From Erythrobacter sp. SCN 62-14 (GTDB lineage Bacteria > Pseudomonadota > Alphaproteobacteria > Sphingomonadales > Sphingomonadaceae), in assembly GCA_001724215.1 (NCBI GenBank), contig MEDW01000018.1, positions 1-32,612 of the forward strand: DNA of 32,612 nucleotides, in the 5' to 3' direction. The stretch's first letter is position 1. The number at the start of each line of letters is the position of its first letter. The notes under the pieces were generated by a model, which ran no database searches, had not been told where the DNA came from, and saw only the letters and a program-made list of their open reading frames with translations. A program made the position numbers and the translations under genes. Shown here one piece after another: positions 14,396 through 22,339 of the stretch.

Positions 14396-15991
14396 ATGCA
14401 GATCACGCGCCATCCACCTGTCAAAACCTCGCTGGAGCCCAGCAACCACCCCTATCTGACGGGCCCATGGACCCCGCTTCACGAAGAAGTGGACGTGGCC
14501 GAATTGCCGGTGATCGAAGGGGAAATCCCCGCCGATATTGACGGGATTTACCTGCGCAACACCGAAAATCAGGTGCATCAGCCGCTTGGCCGCCATCACC
14601 CCTTCGATGGCGATTCCATGATCCATCAGGTGAATATCAGCGGCGGCAAGGCGAGCTATCGCAATCGCTTTGTGCGCACGCATTGTTTTGAGGCCGAACA
14701 GATCGCCGGGCGAAGCCTGTGGGGCGGATTGATGGACCCGGCAGGCACGTCACAGCGCCCCGGCTTTGGCGCGCACGGCAGCCTCAAGGACACCGGATCG
14801 ACCGACATCATCGTCCACGCCGGGATTGCTTACGCCACGCTTTACCAATGCGGTGAGGCATGGATGCTTGATCCTGTCACCCTTGCCAATCTGGGCAAGG
14901 CGCCGTGGGGGCCGCTGGATGGCATCTCGGCCCATCCCAAAGTGGATGAAGAAACCGGCGAGATGATGTTCTTCAACTATTCGAAACACGCCCCTTTCAT
15001 GCATTATGGGGTGGTCGATCGGACGGGCAAGCTGGTACATTATATCCCCGTAGCCCTACCGGGGCCGCGCCTACCGCATGATATGGCGATCACCAAGAAC
15101 TGGTCGATATTGAATGATATGCCGCTGTTCTGGGACACAGAATTGCTGACCCGCGATATTCACGCCGCGCGCCTGCATGATGGCATTCCCACCCGCTTTG
15201 CCCTGATCCCGCGCCATGGGAGCCCGCAGGACATCCGCTGGTTCGAGGCCAGCCCCACCTATGTGCTCCATTGGACCAATGCGTGGGAGGAGGGAGACGA
15301 AGTCATCCTCGAAGGCTATCACCAGTCAAAGCCGATGCCCGATCCGCTGCCTGAAATGGGCCGTTACAGCCACATGATGGCCTATGTGGATGAACACTCG
15401 TTCCAATCGCGGCTGCATCGCTGGCGGTTTAACCTCAAAACGGGCGAAACCCGCGAAGAACGCCTCAGCGAGAAGATCGTGGAATTCGGGATGATCAATC
15501 CCAAATTCGCGATGAAGAAAAGCCGCTATGTCTGGTCCACCACCACGCGGCCCGGCTGGTTTTTGTTCAACGGCTATGTGCGCCATGATACCGAAACGGG
15601 CGAGGAACAGGTATTCCGCTTGCCCGAGGGCGTCTATGCCAGCGAAAGCCCGATGATCCCTCGCAAATCCGCCTCAAGCAGCGCAGCGGTAGGCGGACAA
15701 GTAACGCCCTCAAGCAGCGCAGCGGTAGGCGAACAAGAAACGCCCTCAAGCAGCGAAGCGATAGGGCGCGAAGACTCTGGCTACCTCATCACCTTCCTGA
15801 TCGACGAGAACTCCGGCACGTCGGAATGCGCAATTCTTGATGCAAGCGACATCGCCAAAGGGCCGATCTGCCGCCTTGCTCTGCCGCACAAGATCTGTTC
15901 GGGCACGCATTCGGTGTGGGTCGAACACGATCAACTGCGCCGCGATGCTGCCATTGCTCAGTCGGCGCGCGCACAGGCGGTGGCCTGCTAG
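14396..15991 (+). CDS. Carotenoid oxygenase / lignostilbene dioxygenase family protein with repeat insertion
   Basis: A 531-residue protein of the carotenoid cleavage oxygenase family (PF03055-type seven-bladed propeller), which splits carotenoid, apocarotenoid or stilbene double bonds with O2. The four iron-binding histidines are at H180 (SAHPKVDEETGE), H228 (LPHDMAIT), H292 (LHWTNAWEE) and H505 (CSGTHSVWV). The last motif differs from the usual GFHG form. GGGAGAG before ATG 14396 fixes the start. Residues about 425-459 are a serine/alanine-rich 12-residue repeat encoded by three copies of a 36-bp DNA repeat, lying between IPRK and EDSGYLITF where homologues are expected to have a short loop. 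The frame is kept, so the protein may still fold. The substrate is undetermined. Confidence 0.88.
   Translation: MQITRHPPVKTSLEPSNHPYLTGPWTPLHEEVDVAELPVIEGEIPADIDGIYLRNTENQVHQPLGRHHPFDGDSMIHQVNISGGKASYRNRFVRTHCFEAEQIAGRSLWGGLMDPAGTSQRPGFGAHGSLKDTGSTDIIVHAGIAYATLYQCGEAWMLDPVTLANLGKAPWGPLDGISAHPKVDEETGEMMFFNYSKHAPFMHYGVVDRTGKLVHYIPVALPGPRLPHDMAITKNWSILNDMPLFWDTELLTRDIHAARLHDGIPTRFALIPRHGSPQDIRWFEASPTYVLHWTNAWEEGDEVILEGYHQSKPMPDPLPEMGRYSHMMAYVDEHSFQSRLHRWRFNLKTGETREERLSEKIVEFGMINPKFAMKKSRYVWSTTTRPGWFLFNGYVRHDTETGEEQVFRLPEGVYASESPMIPRKSASSSAAVGGQVTPSSSAAVGEQETPSSSEAIGREDSGYLITFLIDENSGTSECAILDASDIAKGPICRLALPHKICSGTHSVWVEHDQLRRDAAIAQSARAQAVAC
15673..15768 (+). repeat. In-frame 36-bp tandem repeat (about 2.7 copies) inside the carotenoid oxygenase
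   Basis: CTCAAGCAGCGCAGCGGTAG starts at 15673 and 15709, and a slightly diverged copy starts at 15745. The period is exactly 36 bp, so each unit adds 12 residues (SSSAAVGGQVTP, SSSAAVGEQETP, SSSEAIGRED). The unit is related to the arrays at 13309 and 22241. Confidence 0.9.
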
Positions 15992-16004
15992 GCCCTCGTC
16001 GACC

Positions 16005-16048
16005 GGGCTTGCGCGCTGGTCCGTCGGGGCTTGTCGGCCCGCGCGAGC
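16005..16048 (+). terminator. GC-rich hairpin after the carotenoid oxygenase
   Basis: GCTTGCGC (16005-16012) pairs with GCGCGAGC (16041-16048) over eight positions with one G-U. The loop contains a further GGGC/GCCC helix. It begins 14 bases after the stop. There is no adjacent T-run, so termination is only probable. Confidence 0.35.
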
Positions 16049-16058
16049 GGCCCTAGTC

Positions 16059-16083
16059 GGTGCATTATTGCTTAATTTGCACC
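16059..16083. promoter_or_regulatory. Inverted repeat GGTGCA-N13-TGCACC upstream of the DUF885 gene
   Basis: A perfect 6-bp inverted repeat with an AT-rich centre lies 19 bases before ATG 16102 and overlaps the likely 5' leader. It could be an operator or a chance palindrome. The AT-rich stretch inside it (TTATTGCTTAATT) could hold promoter elements. Confidence 0.25.
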
Positions 16084-16101
16084 TTAAGGGCCTTTTGCGA
16101 A

Positions 16102-17940
16102 ATGATTTCCCGCTCGATTGTCCGCGCTGCATTGATCGCCACCAGCGCGCTTACGCTTGCCGTCACCCCCGCGCTTGCCCAAAAGCAGCGCACGCCCAGC
16201 CCCGCCGTCGCCGCAGCGCAGGCCGAGGCGGAACGCGCCAAGCTGTTTGCCCTGTTTGAAGACGCTGACGAGCGCGAATTGGCGCTCAATCCCTTGTCGC
16301 GGCTGTTTCGCGGCGATGATGAAAATGCGCGGCGGCTGGGCGATTACCTGACCGATGCCTTCTTCATCGCTGGCCGCACCGACACCCAGCTCAATCTGGC
16401 GAAACTCGCGCTGATTGATCGCAGCAAGCTCGCTCCCAATGACCAGCTTGCCTATGATGTGTTCCGCTACAATCAGGAACAGGCCCTGCGCCTCAGCAGC
16501 GATGAAATGCGAGCCCTTACCGAAGTGCGCCCCGTCAATCACTTCACCGGCTTTCACACCTTCTATCCCACCTTTGCCAGCGGGACGGGCGCTGCGCCCT
16601 TCAAGACGCTCGCCAATTACGAGGATAACCTTGCGCGCCACGACGATTACATCGCCATCACCCTGCGCGCGATTGCCCGCAGCCGAGAAGGCATGGCAAG
16701 CGGCGTGGTGGAAACCAAGCTTACCATCAACAATGTGATCGAACAATTGAACACGCAGCTCGCCATCCCGGTGGCGGAATCGCAATTCATGGGCCCGGTG
16801 CGCGATTTCCCCGAAGGCATTACCGAGGCTGACCGCGCGCGGTTAACCGCCGCATATGAAGCCAAGACCCGCGAGATTTACGCCGCCCACACGGCGCTTC
16901 GCGATTTCCTGCGCGATGAATATCTGGACGCTGCGCGTGACAGCTTCGGCCTCAGCCAGATGAAAGGCGGCGCTGAACTTTATGCGCTGCTGGTCGAGCA
17001 GACCACCACGCTGCCATTGGATGCGGAAACCATCCACCAGTTGGGCCTTAAAGAAGTCGCCCGGATCAAAAGCGATCTTGAAGCGATCAAGGCCGAGGTG
17101 GAGTTTCAAGGCACGCTCAATGAATTTTTCGACTATGTGCGCACCGATCCCAAGTTCCAGCCTGAAAGCCGCGAAGCGCTGACGCAAAGCTATTACCAGA
17201 TCGGCCGCGAGGTTGACGCTAAGATCGCGGATTATTTCTCGCTGGTGCCGAAATCGCCGCTGGAAATCCGGCCCTATGACCCTTCGACCGAACAGTTTGA
17301 GGCGGGCGGCTCCTATATGCCCGGCACACCCGATGGTTCGCGCGCAGGGGTGTTCTATTTCAACGCCTATGATCTGCCGAGCCGGCTGACGACGGGCAAT
17401 GTGACGCTGTACTTGCACGAAGGCGCGCCGGGGCATCACTTCCAGATCAACCTTGCGCAGGAAGATGAAAGCCTGCCTGCCTTCATGCGCTTTGGCGGGA
17501 CGACCTCTTTTGTCGAAGGCTGGGCGCTTTATGCCGAGACTCTGGGCTATGAAATGGGCTTTTACGAAGACCCGTGGAACCGTTATGGCACGCTGCAGGA
17601 CGAACAATTGCGCGCGATGCGGCTGGTGGTGGACACCGGCCTTCACGCCAAGGGCTGGAGCCGCGACCAAGCCATCGACTTCATGCTCGAAAATTCCGGC
17701 ATGACCCGCACCGAAGTGGTGGCCGAGGTGGAACGCTACATCGCGATGCCGAGCCAAGCGCTTGGCTACAAGATCGGCGCGCTCAAAATTCAGGAATTGC
17801 GCCAGCGTTCACAGGACAAGCTGGGCGCGAAATTTGACATCAAGGCGTTCCACGAGCAGATCCTCAACACCGGCGGCCTACCGCTCGCAGTGCTTGAGGA
17901 CAAGATCGACCGCTGGATCGCCGCGCAGGCCGCGCGCTGA
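16102..17940 (+). CDS. DUF885 family metallopeptidase, secreted
   Basis: A 612-residue protein of the DUF885 family, distant relatives of M2/M32-like zinc peptidases. The family motif HEGAPGHHFQ is at 439-448 (H439, E440, H445 and H446), and a downstream EGWALYAE with E472 would supply a further zinc ligand. A clear signal peptide (basic MISRSIVR, hydrophobic stretch, ALAQ cleavage near residue 26) predicts export to the periplasm. AAGGG 11 bases upstream supports ATG 16102; the upstream in-frame start would spoil the signal peptide. Such proteins are annotated as peptidases mainly from the motif, with few characterised members. It stands alone on its transcript between two hairpins. Confidence 0.9.
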   Translation: MISRSIVRAALIATSALTLAVTPALAQKQRTPSPAVAAAQAEAERAKLFALFEDADERELALNPLSRLFRGDDENARRLGDYLTDAFFIAGRTDTQLNLAKLALIDRSKLAPNDQLAYDVFRYNQEQALRLSSDEMRALTEVRPVNHFTGFHTFYPTFASGTGAAPFKTLANYEDNLARHDDYIAITLRAIARSREGMASGVVETKLTINNVIEQLNTQLAIPVAESQFMGPVRDFPEGITEADRARLTAAYEAKTREIYAAHTALRDFLRDEYLDAARDSFGLSQMKGGAELYALLVEQTTTLPLDAETIHQLGLKEVARIKSDLEAIKAEVEFQGTLNEFFDYVRTDPKFQPESREALTQSYYQIGREVDAKIADYFSLVPKSPLEIRPYDPSTEQFEAGGSYMPGTPDGSRAGVFYFNAYDLPSRLTTGNVTLYLHEGAPGHHFQINLAQEDESLPAFMRFGGTTSFVEGWALYAETLGYEMGFYEDPWNRYGTLQDEQLRAMRLVVDTGLHAKGWSRDQAIDFMLENSGMTRTEVVAEVERYIAMPSQALGYKIGALKIQELRQRSQDKLGAKFDIKAFHEQILNTGGLPLAVLEDKIDRWIAAQAAR

Positions 17941-17991
17941 TCGCATGGCTGGGGCCTCGGCTCGTCGTATCTCCTGACCCGGTTGCCTGCA

Positions 17992-18026
17992 GCTTGGATG
18001 GCCGGGCAGGGCCTGTTCATCCAAGC
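17992..18026 (+). terminator. 9-bp inverted repeat downstream of the DUF885 gene
   Basis: GCTTGGATG (17992-18000) and CATCCAAGC (18018-18026) form a perfect 9-bp stem with a 17-base loop that can pair further (GCC/GGC). It lies 51 bases after the peptidase stop and 69 bases before the OmpA-family start, so it may end the first transcript or structure the leader of the second. No T-run follows. Confidence 0.4.
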
Positions 18027-18094
18027 GCAAGGTTGCAGCCAGCACCCGTTGTCGACAATTCACCAGAACGCCTGCTGCAAGGAGCCCTGCCGCC

Positions 18095-19000
18095 ATGATC
18101 ACCCAATCCCGTCAGTCATCTTTGCTCGCCCTCACCGGCCTGCTGGTCGCTGCCACCAGTGCGGCCCCTGTAGCAGCCCAGCCCGCCATGCCGGCACAAG
18201 GCAGCGATGTGCTCACCACTGTGACGGGCAATCTGCCCACGATGGCGGAAATGGAAGCCGGACCGCGGGTGGAAGGGATTATCTCGGCGCGGCGCGGTCA
18301 GGCCATGCAGATTGTTGCTGAAGACGGCACGACCACGTCGATCACGCTCCACCCTGAAACCACCATCCGCACGCGCGGCGGGTTTCTTGGCATCGGCAAC
18401 AGGAATTTTGATCAGAGCGCGCTGATCGCTGGCCTGCCGGTGGCAGTGCGCACGATGCAATATGGCGGCGGGCTGGTGGCGAGCGAAGTGCGCTTTACCA
18501 AGGATGATCGCCAGATCGCAGCCATGATCCGCGGCGGAACGGCGGCCCAATTTGCCGAACAAGGCGCTGCCATCGAGGCCAACGCGGCTGCCACCGAGGC
18601 CCTGCGCGGACGGCTGGGCGATATCGACAAGTATAATCTCAAAGCCACCACCAATGTCTATTTCGACACCGGCAAGGCCGCACTGACCCCGCGCGCCAAG
18701 GCCGAATTGTGCGAAGCCTCGCGCGCGGCCGAAATGAATGAAAATTCGCTGATGCTGGTGCTGGGATACACTGATTCCACCGGCAGTGAGGAAGCCAACC
18801 AGCGTTTGAGCGAGCGGCGCGCGGCAGCCGTGGTAAACCATCTGCAACAGGTCTGCCGCTGGAAGCCCTACCGGATGCTGACGCCGACCGGCATGGCGAT
18901 GAGCGATCCGGCTGCCGACAACAGCACCCCTGCGGGCCGTGCGCAGAACCGCCGCGTGTCGGTCAATGTGCTGGTGAGCAAGGCGCTCGACGGGCAGTAA
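18095..19000 (+). CDS. OmpA-family outer membrane/peptidoglycan-binding protein
   Basis: A 301-residue exported protein. Residues 1-28 form a signal peptide ending near VAAQ. Residues about 55-140 look like a DUF5666-type beta domain (RVEGIISARRGQAMQIV through VASEVRF). After a short alanine-rich helical linker, the C-terminal OmpA domain runs from NVYFDTGKAALTPRAKAEL (about 186) to RAQNRRVSVNV, with LGYTDSTGSEEANQRLSERRA, the region that binds diaminopimelate in peptidoglycan. The two conserved cysteines flanking the helices (AELCEAS and QQVCRW) could form a disulfide. AAGGAG 11 bases upstream fits ATG 18095. It probably tethers the outer envelope to the cell wall. Confidence 0.88.
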   Translation: MITQSRQSSLLALTGLLVAATSAAPVAAQPAMPAQGSDVLTTVTGNLPTMAEMEAGPRVEGIISARRGQAMQIVAEDGTTTSITLHPETTIRTRGGFLGIGNRNFDQSALIAGLPVAVRTMQYGGGLVASEVRFTKDDRQIAAMIRGGTAAQFAEQGAAIEANAAATEALRGRLGDIDKYNLKATTNVYFDTGKAALTPRAKAELCEASRAAEMNENSLMLVLGYTDSTGSEEANQRLSERRAAAVVNHLQQVCRWKPYRMLTPTGMAMSDPAADNSTPAGRAQNRRVSVNVLVSKALDGQ

Positions 19001-19011
19001 GCCCCCCCGGC

Positions 19012-19026
19012 TGCCGCGCGGCGGCA
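19012..19026. terminator. Bidirectional hairpin between ompA-like gene and uvrC
   Basis: TGCCGC and GCGGCA form a perfect 6-bp stem with a 3-base loop, followed by TTTC on the plus strand. The whole gap between the convergent genes is only 28 bases, so this hairpin probably serves as terminator for the plus-strand gene; its right edge abuts the uvrC stop. Confidence 0.5.
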
Positions 19027-19028
19027 TT

Positions 19029-20990
19029 TCACCCGCCCGCGTGGTAGAAATCATAGACCTTGCGCGCGACAGCGGCGCTGACGCCGGGGGCGCGTTGCAG
19101 GTCTTCGAGGGCGGCGGCGCGCACTTTGCTGGCCGTGCCGAAATGCAGCAGCAGCGCGCGTTTGCGCGCCGGGCCGATACCGGGGATTTCATCGAGCGGT
19201 GAGGCGGTGATTGCCTTGGAACGCTTGGCCCGGTGTGCGCCGATGACATAGCGGTGCACTTCATCGCGCAGGTTCTGGAGGTGGAACAAGAGCGGCGAAT
19301 TCACCGGCAGCATTTTTTCGCGCCCGTCGGGAAAATGGAACACTTCGCGCCCTTCGCGCCCGTGATGCGGCCCCTTGGCAATGCCGATCACCGCGATCTC
19401 ATCAGCAATGCCGATCTCTTCGAGCACGCGCATCACGCTCGACAGCTGCCCTTTGCCGCCATCGATCAGCACCAGATCGGGCAGAATGGTTTCGTGGCCG
19501 CCGGGCTTGGCCTGCGCGTCCTCCCCTTCCTCGCCAAAGCTGCGAAACCGCCGCGCCATCACCTCGCGCATCATCGCAAAGTCATCATTGGACTGCGCCT
19601 CACGGATGTTGAACTTGCGATATTGGGATTTTTCAAAGCCATCGGGCCCCGCCACCACCATCGCGCCCACGGCCTTGGCGCCCTGAATGTGGCTGTTGTC
19701 ATAGATTTCAATGCGAGCGGGCGGTGCGTCCAGCTCCAGAAACTCGGCCAGTTCGCGGTTCAATTTCGCCTTGGTCCCCGTCTCGGCCAAACGCCGTTCG
19801 AGCGCTTCGACAGCGTTGCGTGTCGCCTGCGCCATCAACCGCCGCCGATCACCGCGTTCGGGCACGGAAAGCCGCACCTTGCGCCCTGCGACTTCGCTAA
19901 GGGCTGCCTCGATCAATTCGGCTTCGGGCAAGGTGCGGTCAACCAGAATGGTCGGCGGGGGCGGCACTTCCTCGTAGAATTGCAGCATCACCTGCGCCAG
20001 CACTTGGGCTTCGTCCACGTCAGCGGTGTGGCGCGGGAAAAACGCGCGGTGGCCCCAGTTCTGCCCACCGCGAATGAAAAACGCCTGCACCCCCATGATT
20101 CCGCCCTTGGCCGCAAGCGCGAAGATATCGGCATCGCCAAGGCCCTGTGCGTTGATCGCCTGTGAGCCCTGAATAAAGGTCGCTGCGCGCAGCCGATCCC
20201 GCAGCATGGCGGCACGCTCGAAATCGAGGTTTTCCGCAGCTTCAGCCATCTGCTTTTCAAGGTCCGCCTGCACCTTGCCCGATTTTCCAGCGAGAAAATC
20301 CTTCGCCTGCCCCACCAGCGCGCTGTAATCCGCTTCGCTGATGCGGCCCACGCAGGGCGCCGAGCAACGCTTGATCTGATAGAGCAGACAAGGCCGGTCG
20401 CGCCGATCATAGAAGCTGTCGGTGCAAGACCTCAGCAGGAACAGCTTTTGCAAAGCGTTCAGCGTGGTGTTGACGCTGCCCGCGCTGGCGAATGGCCCAT
20501 AATAATTGCCCTTGGCCCGGCGCGCGCCGCGATGCTTGTGGATGCGCGGGAAGGCGTGATCCGAACGCAGCAGGATGAAAGGAAAGCTCTTGTCATCACG
20601 CAGCAGCACATTGAAGGGCGGGCGAAACCGCTTGATCAGCTGCGCTTCCAAAAGCAGCGCCTCGGCTTCGGAATTGGTGGTGATGATCTCCATGCTGCGC
20701 GTCTGGCTGACCATGCGCTGGAGCCGGTTGGTCAGCTGGGCAACTTGCGTGTAATTCGCCACCCGCGCCTTCAAGGAACGCGCCTTACCAACGTAAAGGA
20801 CATCGCCGCGCGCGTCGCACATCCGGTAAACACCGGGCACGGGTTTGAGCAGCCGCACAGTTTCGCGGATCGCAGCCACCCCGGCCTCCAGATCGGGCTG
20901 AGCGCGCGCGACTGTCGAGGCAGCGCGCGCCTCGTTGAAGCGGTCGCTGCCTTGCGGATTGTGCGGGGTTCCTGCCGGGGTCTTGGCCAT
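19029..20990 (-). CDS. uvrC: Excinuclease ABC subunit C
   Basis: A 653-residue UvrC, which makes both incisions in nucleotide excision repair after UvrAB loads damage. Domains in order are the GIY-YIG nuclease (PGVYRM...LYVGKARSLKAR, from about residue 53), a cysteine-bearing region (RPCLLYQIKRCSAPC), the UVR/UvrB-binding helix pair (LEKQMAEAAENLDFERAAMLRD), the RNase H-like endonuclease (IEIYDNSHIQG...VLIDGGKGQL) and two helix-hairpin-helix motifs at the end (IPGIGPARKRALL, APGVSAAVARKVYDF). ATG 20990 is chosen; a TTG at 21026 with a modest ribosome site would add 12 residues. Its start is divergent from the flavoprotein gene. Confidence 0.97.
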   Translation of the reverse strand: MAKTPAGTPHNPQGSDRFNEARAASTVARAQPDLEAGVAAIRETVRLLKPVPGVYRMCDARGDVLYVGKARSLKARVANYTQVAQLTNRLQRMVSQTRSMEIITTNSEAEALLLEAQLIKRFRPPFNVLLRDDKSFPFILLRSDHAFPRIHKHRGARRAKGNYYGPFASAGSVNTTLNALQKLFLLRSCTDSFYDRRDRPCLLYQIKRCSAPCVGRISEADYSALVGQAKDFLAGKSGKVQADLEKQMAEAAENLDFERAAMLRDRLRAATFIQGSQAINAQGLGDADIFALAAKGGIMGVQAFFIRGGQNWGHRAFFPRHTADVDEAQVLAQVMLQFYEEVPPPPTILVDRTLPEAELIEAALSEVAGRKVRLSVPERGDRRRLMAQATRNAVEALERRLAETGTKAKLNRELAEFLELDAPPARIEIYDNSHIQGAKAVGAMVVAGPDGFEKSQYRKFNIREAQSNDDFAMMREVMARRFRSFGEEGEDAQAKPGGHETILPDLVLIDGGKGQLSSVMRVLEEIGIADEIAVIGIAKGPHHGREGREVFHFPDGREKMLPVNSPLLFHLQNLRDEVHRYVIGAHRAKRSKAITASPLDEIPGIGPARKRALLLHFGTASKVRAAALEDLQRAPGVSAAVARKVYDFYHAGG

Positions 20991-21055
20991 GGGCTGCAAA
21001 TAGGGATCGCCGGGGGCCGTTGGCAAGCGGGCCTTGCGCGCCTATCGCCAGCGAC

Positions 21056-22267
21056 GTGAGCAATTATGATGTGATAATTCTGGGCGCGGGCGCTGCCGGG
21101 CTGATGTGTGCAGGCGTTGCGGGGCAGCGGGGCCTGCGCGTTGCGGTGCTGGAACGCGCCGAGGCACCGGGCAAGAAAATCCTTATTTCGGGCGGCGGGC
21201 GCTGCAATTTCACCAATCTGGGAGCAGGCCCTGCCAATTACCTCTCGGCCAATCCGCATTTCGCCAAGTCTGCGCTCGCCCGATACACGCCTACCGATTT
21301 TATCGCGCTAGTCGAAAGGCACGGCATCGCATGGCACGAAAAGACGCTGGGCCAGCTATTCTGCGATGGTTCAGCGCGGCAGATTGTCGCAATGCTGCTG
21401 GCGGAATGTCCGGCGGACACAGTGGACGTGATCTGCAACGCCGATGTCAGCGCCGTGGCGCGGGGCGACGACGGGGCGTTTCAAGTCACCGCCAGCGGCA
21501 AGGATTACACCGCGCCCGCGCTGGTGATTGCCACCGGCGGGCCTTCGATCCCCAAGATGGGGGCAACCGGCTTTGCCTATGATCTGGCGCGGCAATTTGG
21601 ATTGAAGGTGGTGGAGCCGCGCCCCGCCCTTGTCCCACTGACACTGGGGGGTGAGGATGTGCTGTTCCGCGAGCTTTCCGGTGTGGCAGCGCCGGTGCGG
21701 GCGCGGGCCGGTGCGGGCAAACAAAGGGCAGAATTTGCCGAGGCGGCGCTGTTCACCCACAAGGGACTATCCGGCCCAGCCATCCTGCAAATCTCGTCCT
21801 ATTGGCGGCATGGCGAGGAAATCGGGATCACTTTTCTGCCCGATGCGGGCACCGACTGGCTGATCGCGGCCAAGCGCGACCGCCCACGCGCATCCTTGCG
21901 CACACTGCTGCGCGAGGCTCTGCCCGCGCGCCTCGCCGATGCACTGGCCGACAAGCTGGCGCTGGAACGCGAACTTGGCAATCTGCCCGACAACGCCCTG
22001 CGTGCAGCGCAAGCCCAGCTGGCCGACTGGCGCTTTACCCCCAACGGAACCGAAGGCCTCGCCAAGGCCGAAGTCACCAGCGGCGGCATTTCCACGGCCG
22101 AGCTATCCTCGCAGACGATGGAAGCAAAGCGCGTGCCCGGCCTTTATGCCATTGGCGAGGCGGTGGATGTGACGGGCTGGCTTGGCGGTTACAATTTCCA
22201 ATGGGCCTGGGCCAGCGGCCACGCTTGCGGAAGTGTTATAGGTTCGCCTACCGCTGACGCTGCTTGA
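21056..22267 (+). CDS. HI0933/BaiN-type FAD flavoprotein (NAD(P)/FAD-dependent oxidoreductase)
   Basis: A 403-residue flavoprotein with a Rossmann FAD site (GAGAAG at 10-15), the family signature ISGGGRCNFTN at 44-54, a second ATGGPSIPKMGATG segment and the C-terminal GLYAIGEAVDVTGWLGGYNFQWAWASG. This is the family annotated as HI0933-like, BaiN or aminoacetone oxidase; physiological roles are mostly unproven. GTG 21056 is taken as the start because VSNYDVIILGAG fits the family; the frame is open to TTG 21020. The last eight codons (GSPTADAA) and the TGA stop lie inside a 36-bp DNA repeat, so the natural C-terminus was probably replaced or extended by it. Confidence 0.88.
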   Translation: MSNYDVIILGAGAAGLMCAGVAGQRGLRVAVLERAEAPGKKILISGGGRCNFTNLGAGPANYLSANPHFAKSALARYTPTDFIALVERHGIAWHEKTLGQLFCDGSARQIVAMLLAECPADTVDVICNADVSAVARGDDGAFQVTASGKDYTAPALVIATGGPSIPKMGATGFAYDLARQFGLKVVEPRPALVPLTLGGEDVLFRELSGVAAPVRARAGAGKQRAEFAEAALFTHKGLSGPAILQISSYWRHGEEIGITFLPDAGTDWLIAAKRDRPRASLRTLLREALPARLADALADKLALERELGNLPDNALRAAQAQLADWRFTPNGTEGLAKAEVTSGGISTAELSSQTMEAKRVPGLYAIGEAVDVTGWLGGYNFQWAWASGHACGSVIGSPTADAA

Positions 22268-22309
22268 GGCGGGCTTGGTTCGCCTACCGCTGACGCTGCT
22301 TGAGGCGGG
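22241..22309 (-). repeat. Two tandem 36-bp repeats, inverted relative to the other arrays
   Basis: GGTTCGCCTACCGCTGACGC begins at 22241 and 22277, and 33 of 36 bases are identical between the copies. The complement reads CTCAAGCAGCGTCAGCGGTA, a variant of the unit at 15673. The first copy carries the flavoprotein stop codon at 22265-22267; the second lies in the gap before the TonB receptor end. Confidence 0.9.
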
Positions 22310-22339
22310 AGTGACTCTCTCACCCCCTTAGGCCAAAAA

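Noticed and set aside
15673-15768. Regular 36-bp repeats suggestive of a CRISPR array
   Set aside because: The units abut with only conserved repeat-like sequence between them, there are no variable 30-base spacers, copy number is under three, and the region is translated in the carotenoid oxygenase frame. No cas gene is present.
16843-17757. Open frame of 304 codons opposite the DUF885 gene
   Set aside because: Antisense shadow without ribosome site or domain; the plus-strand peptidase has its full motif set here.
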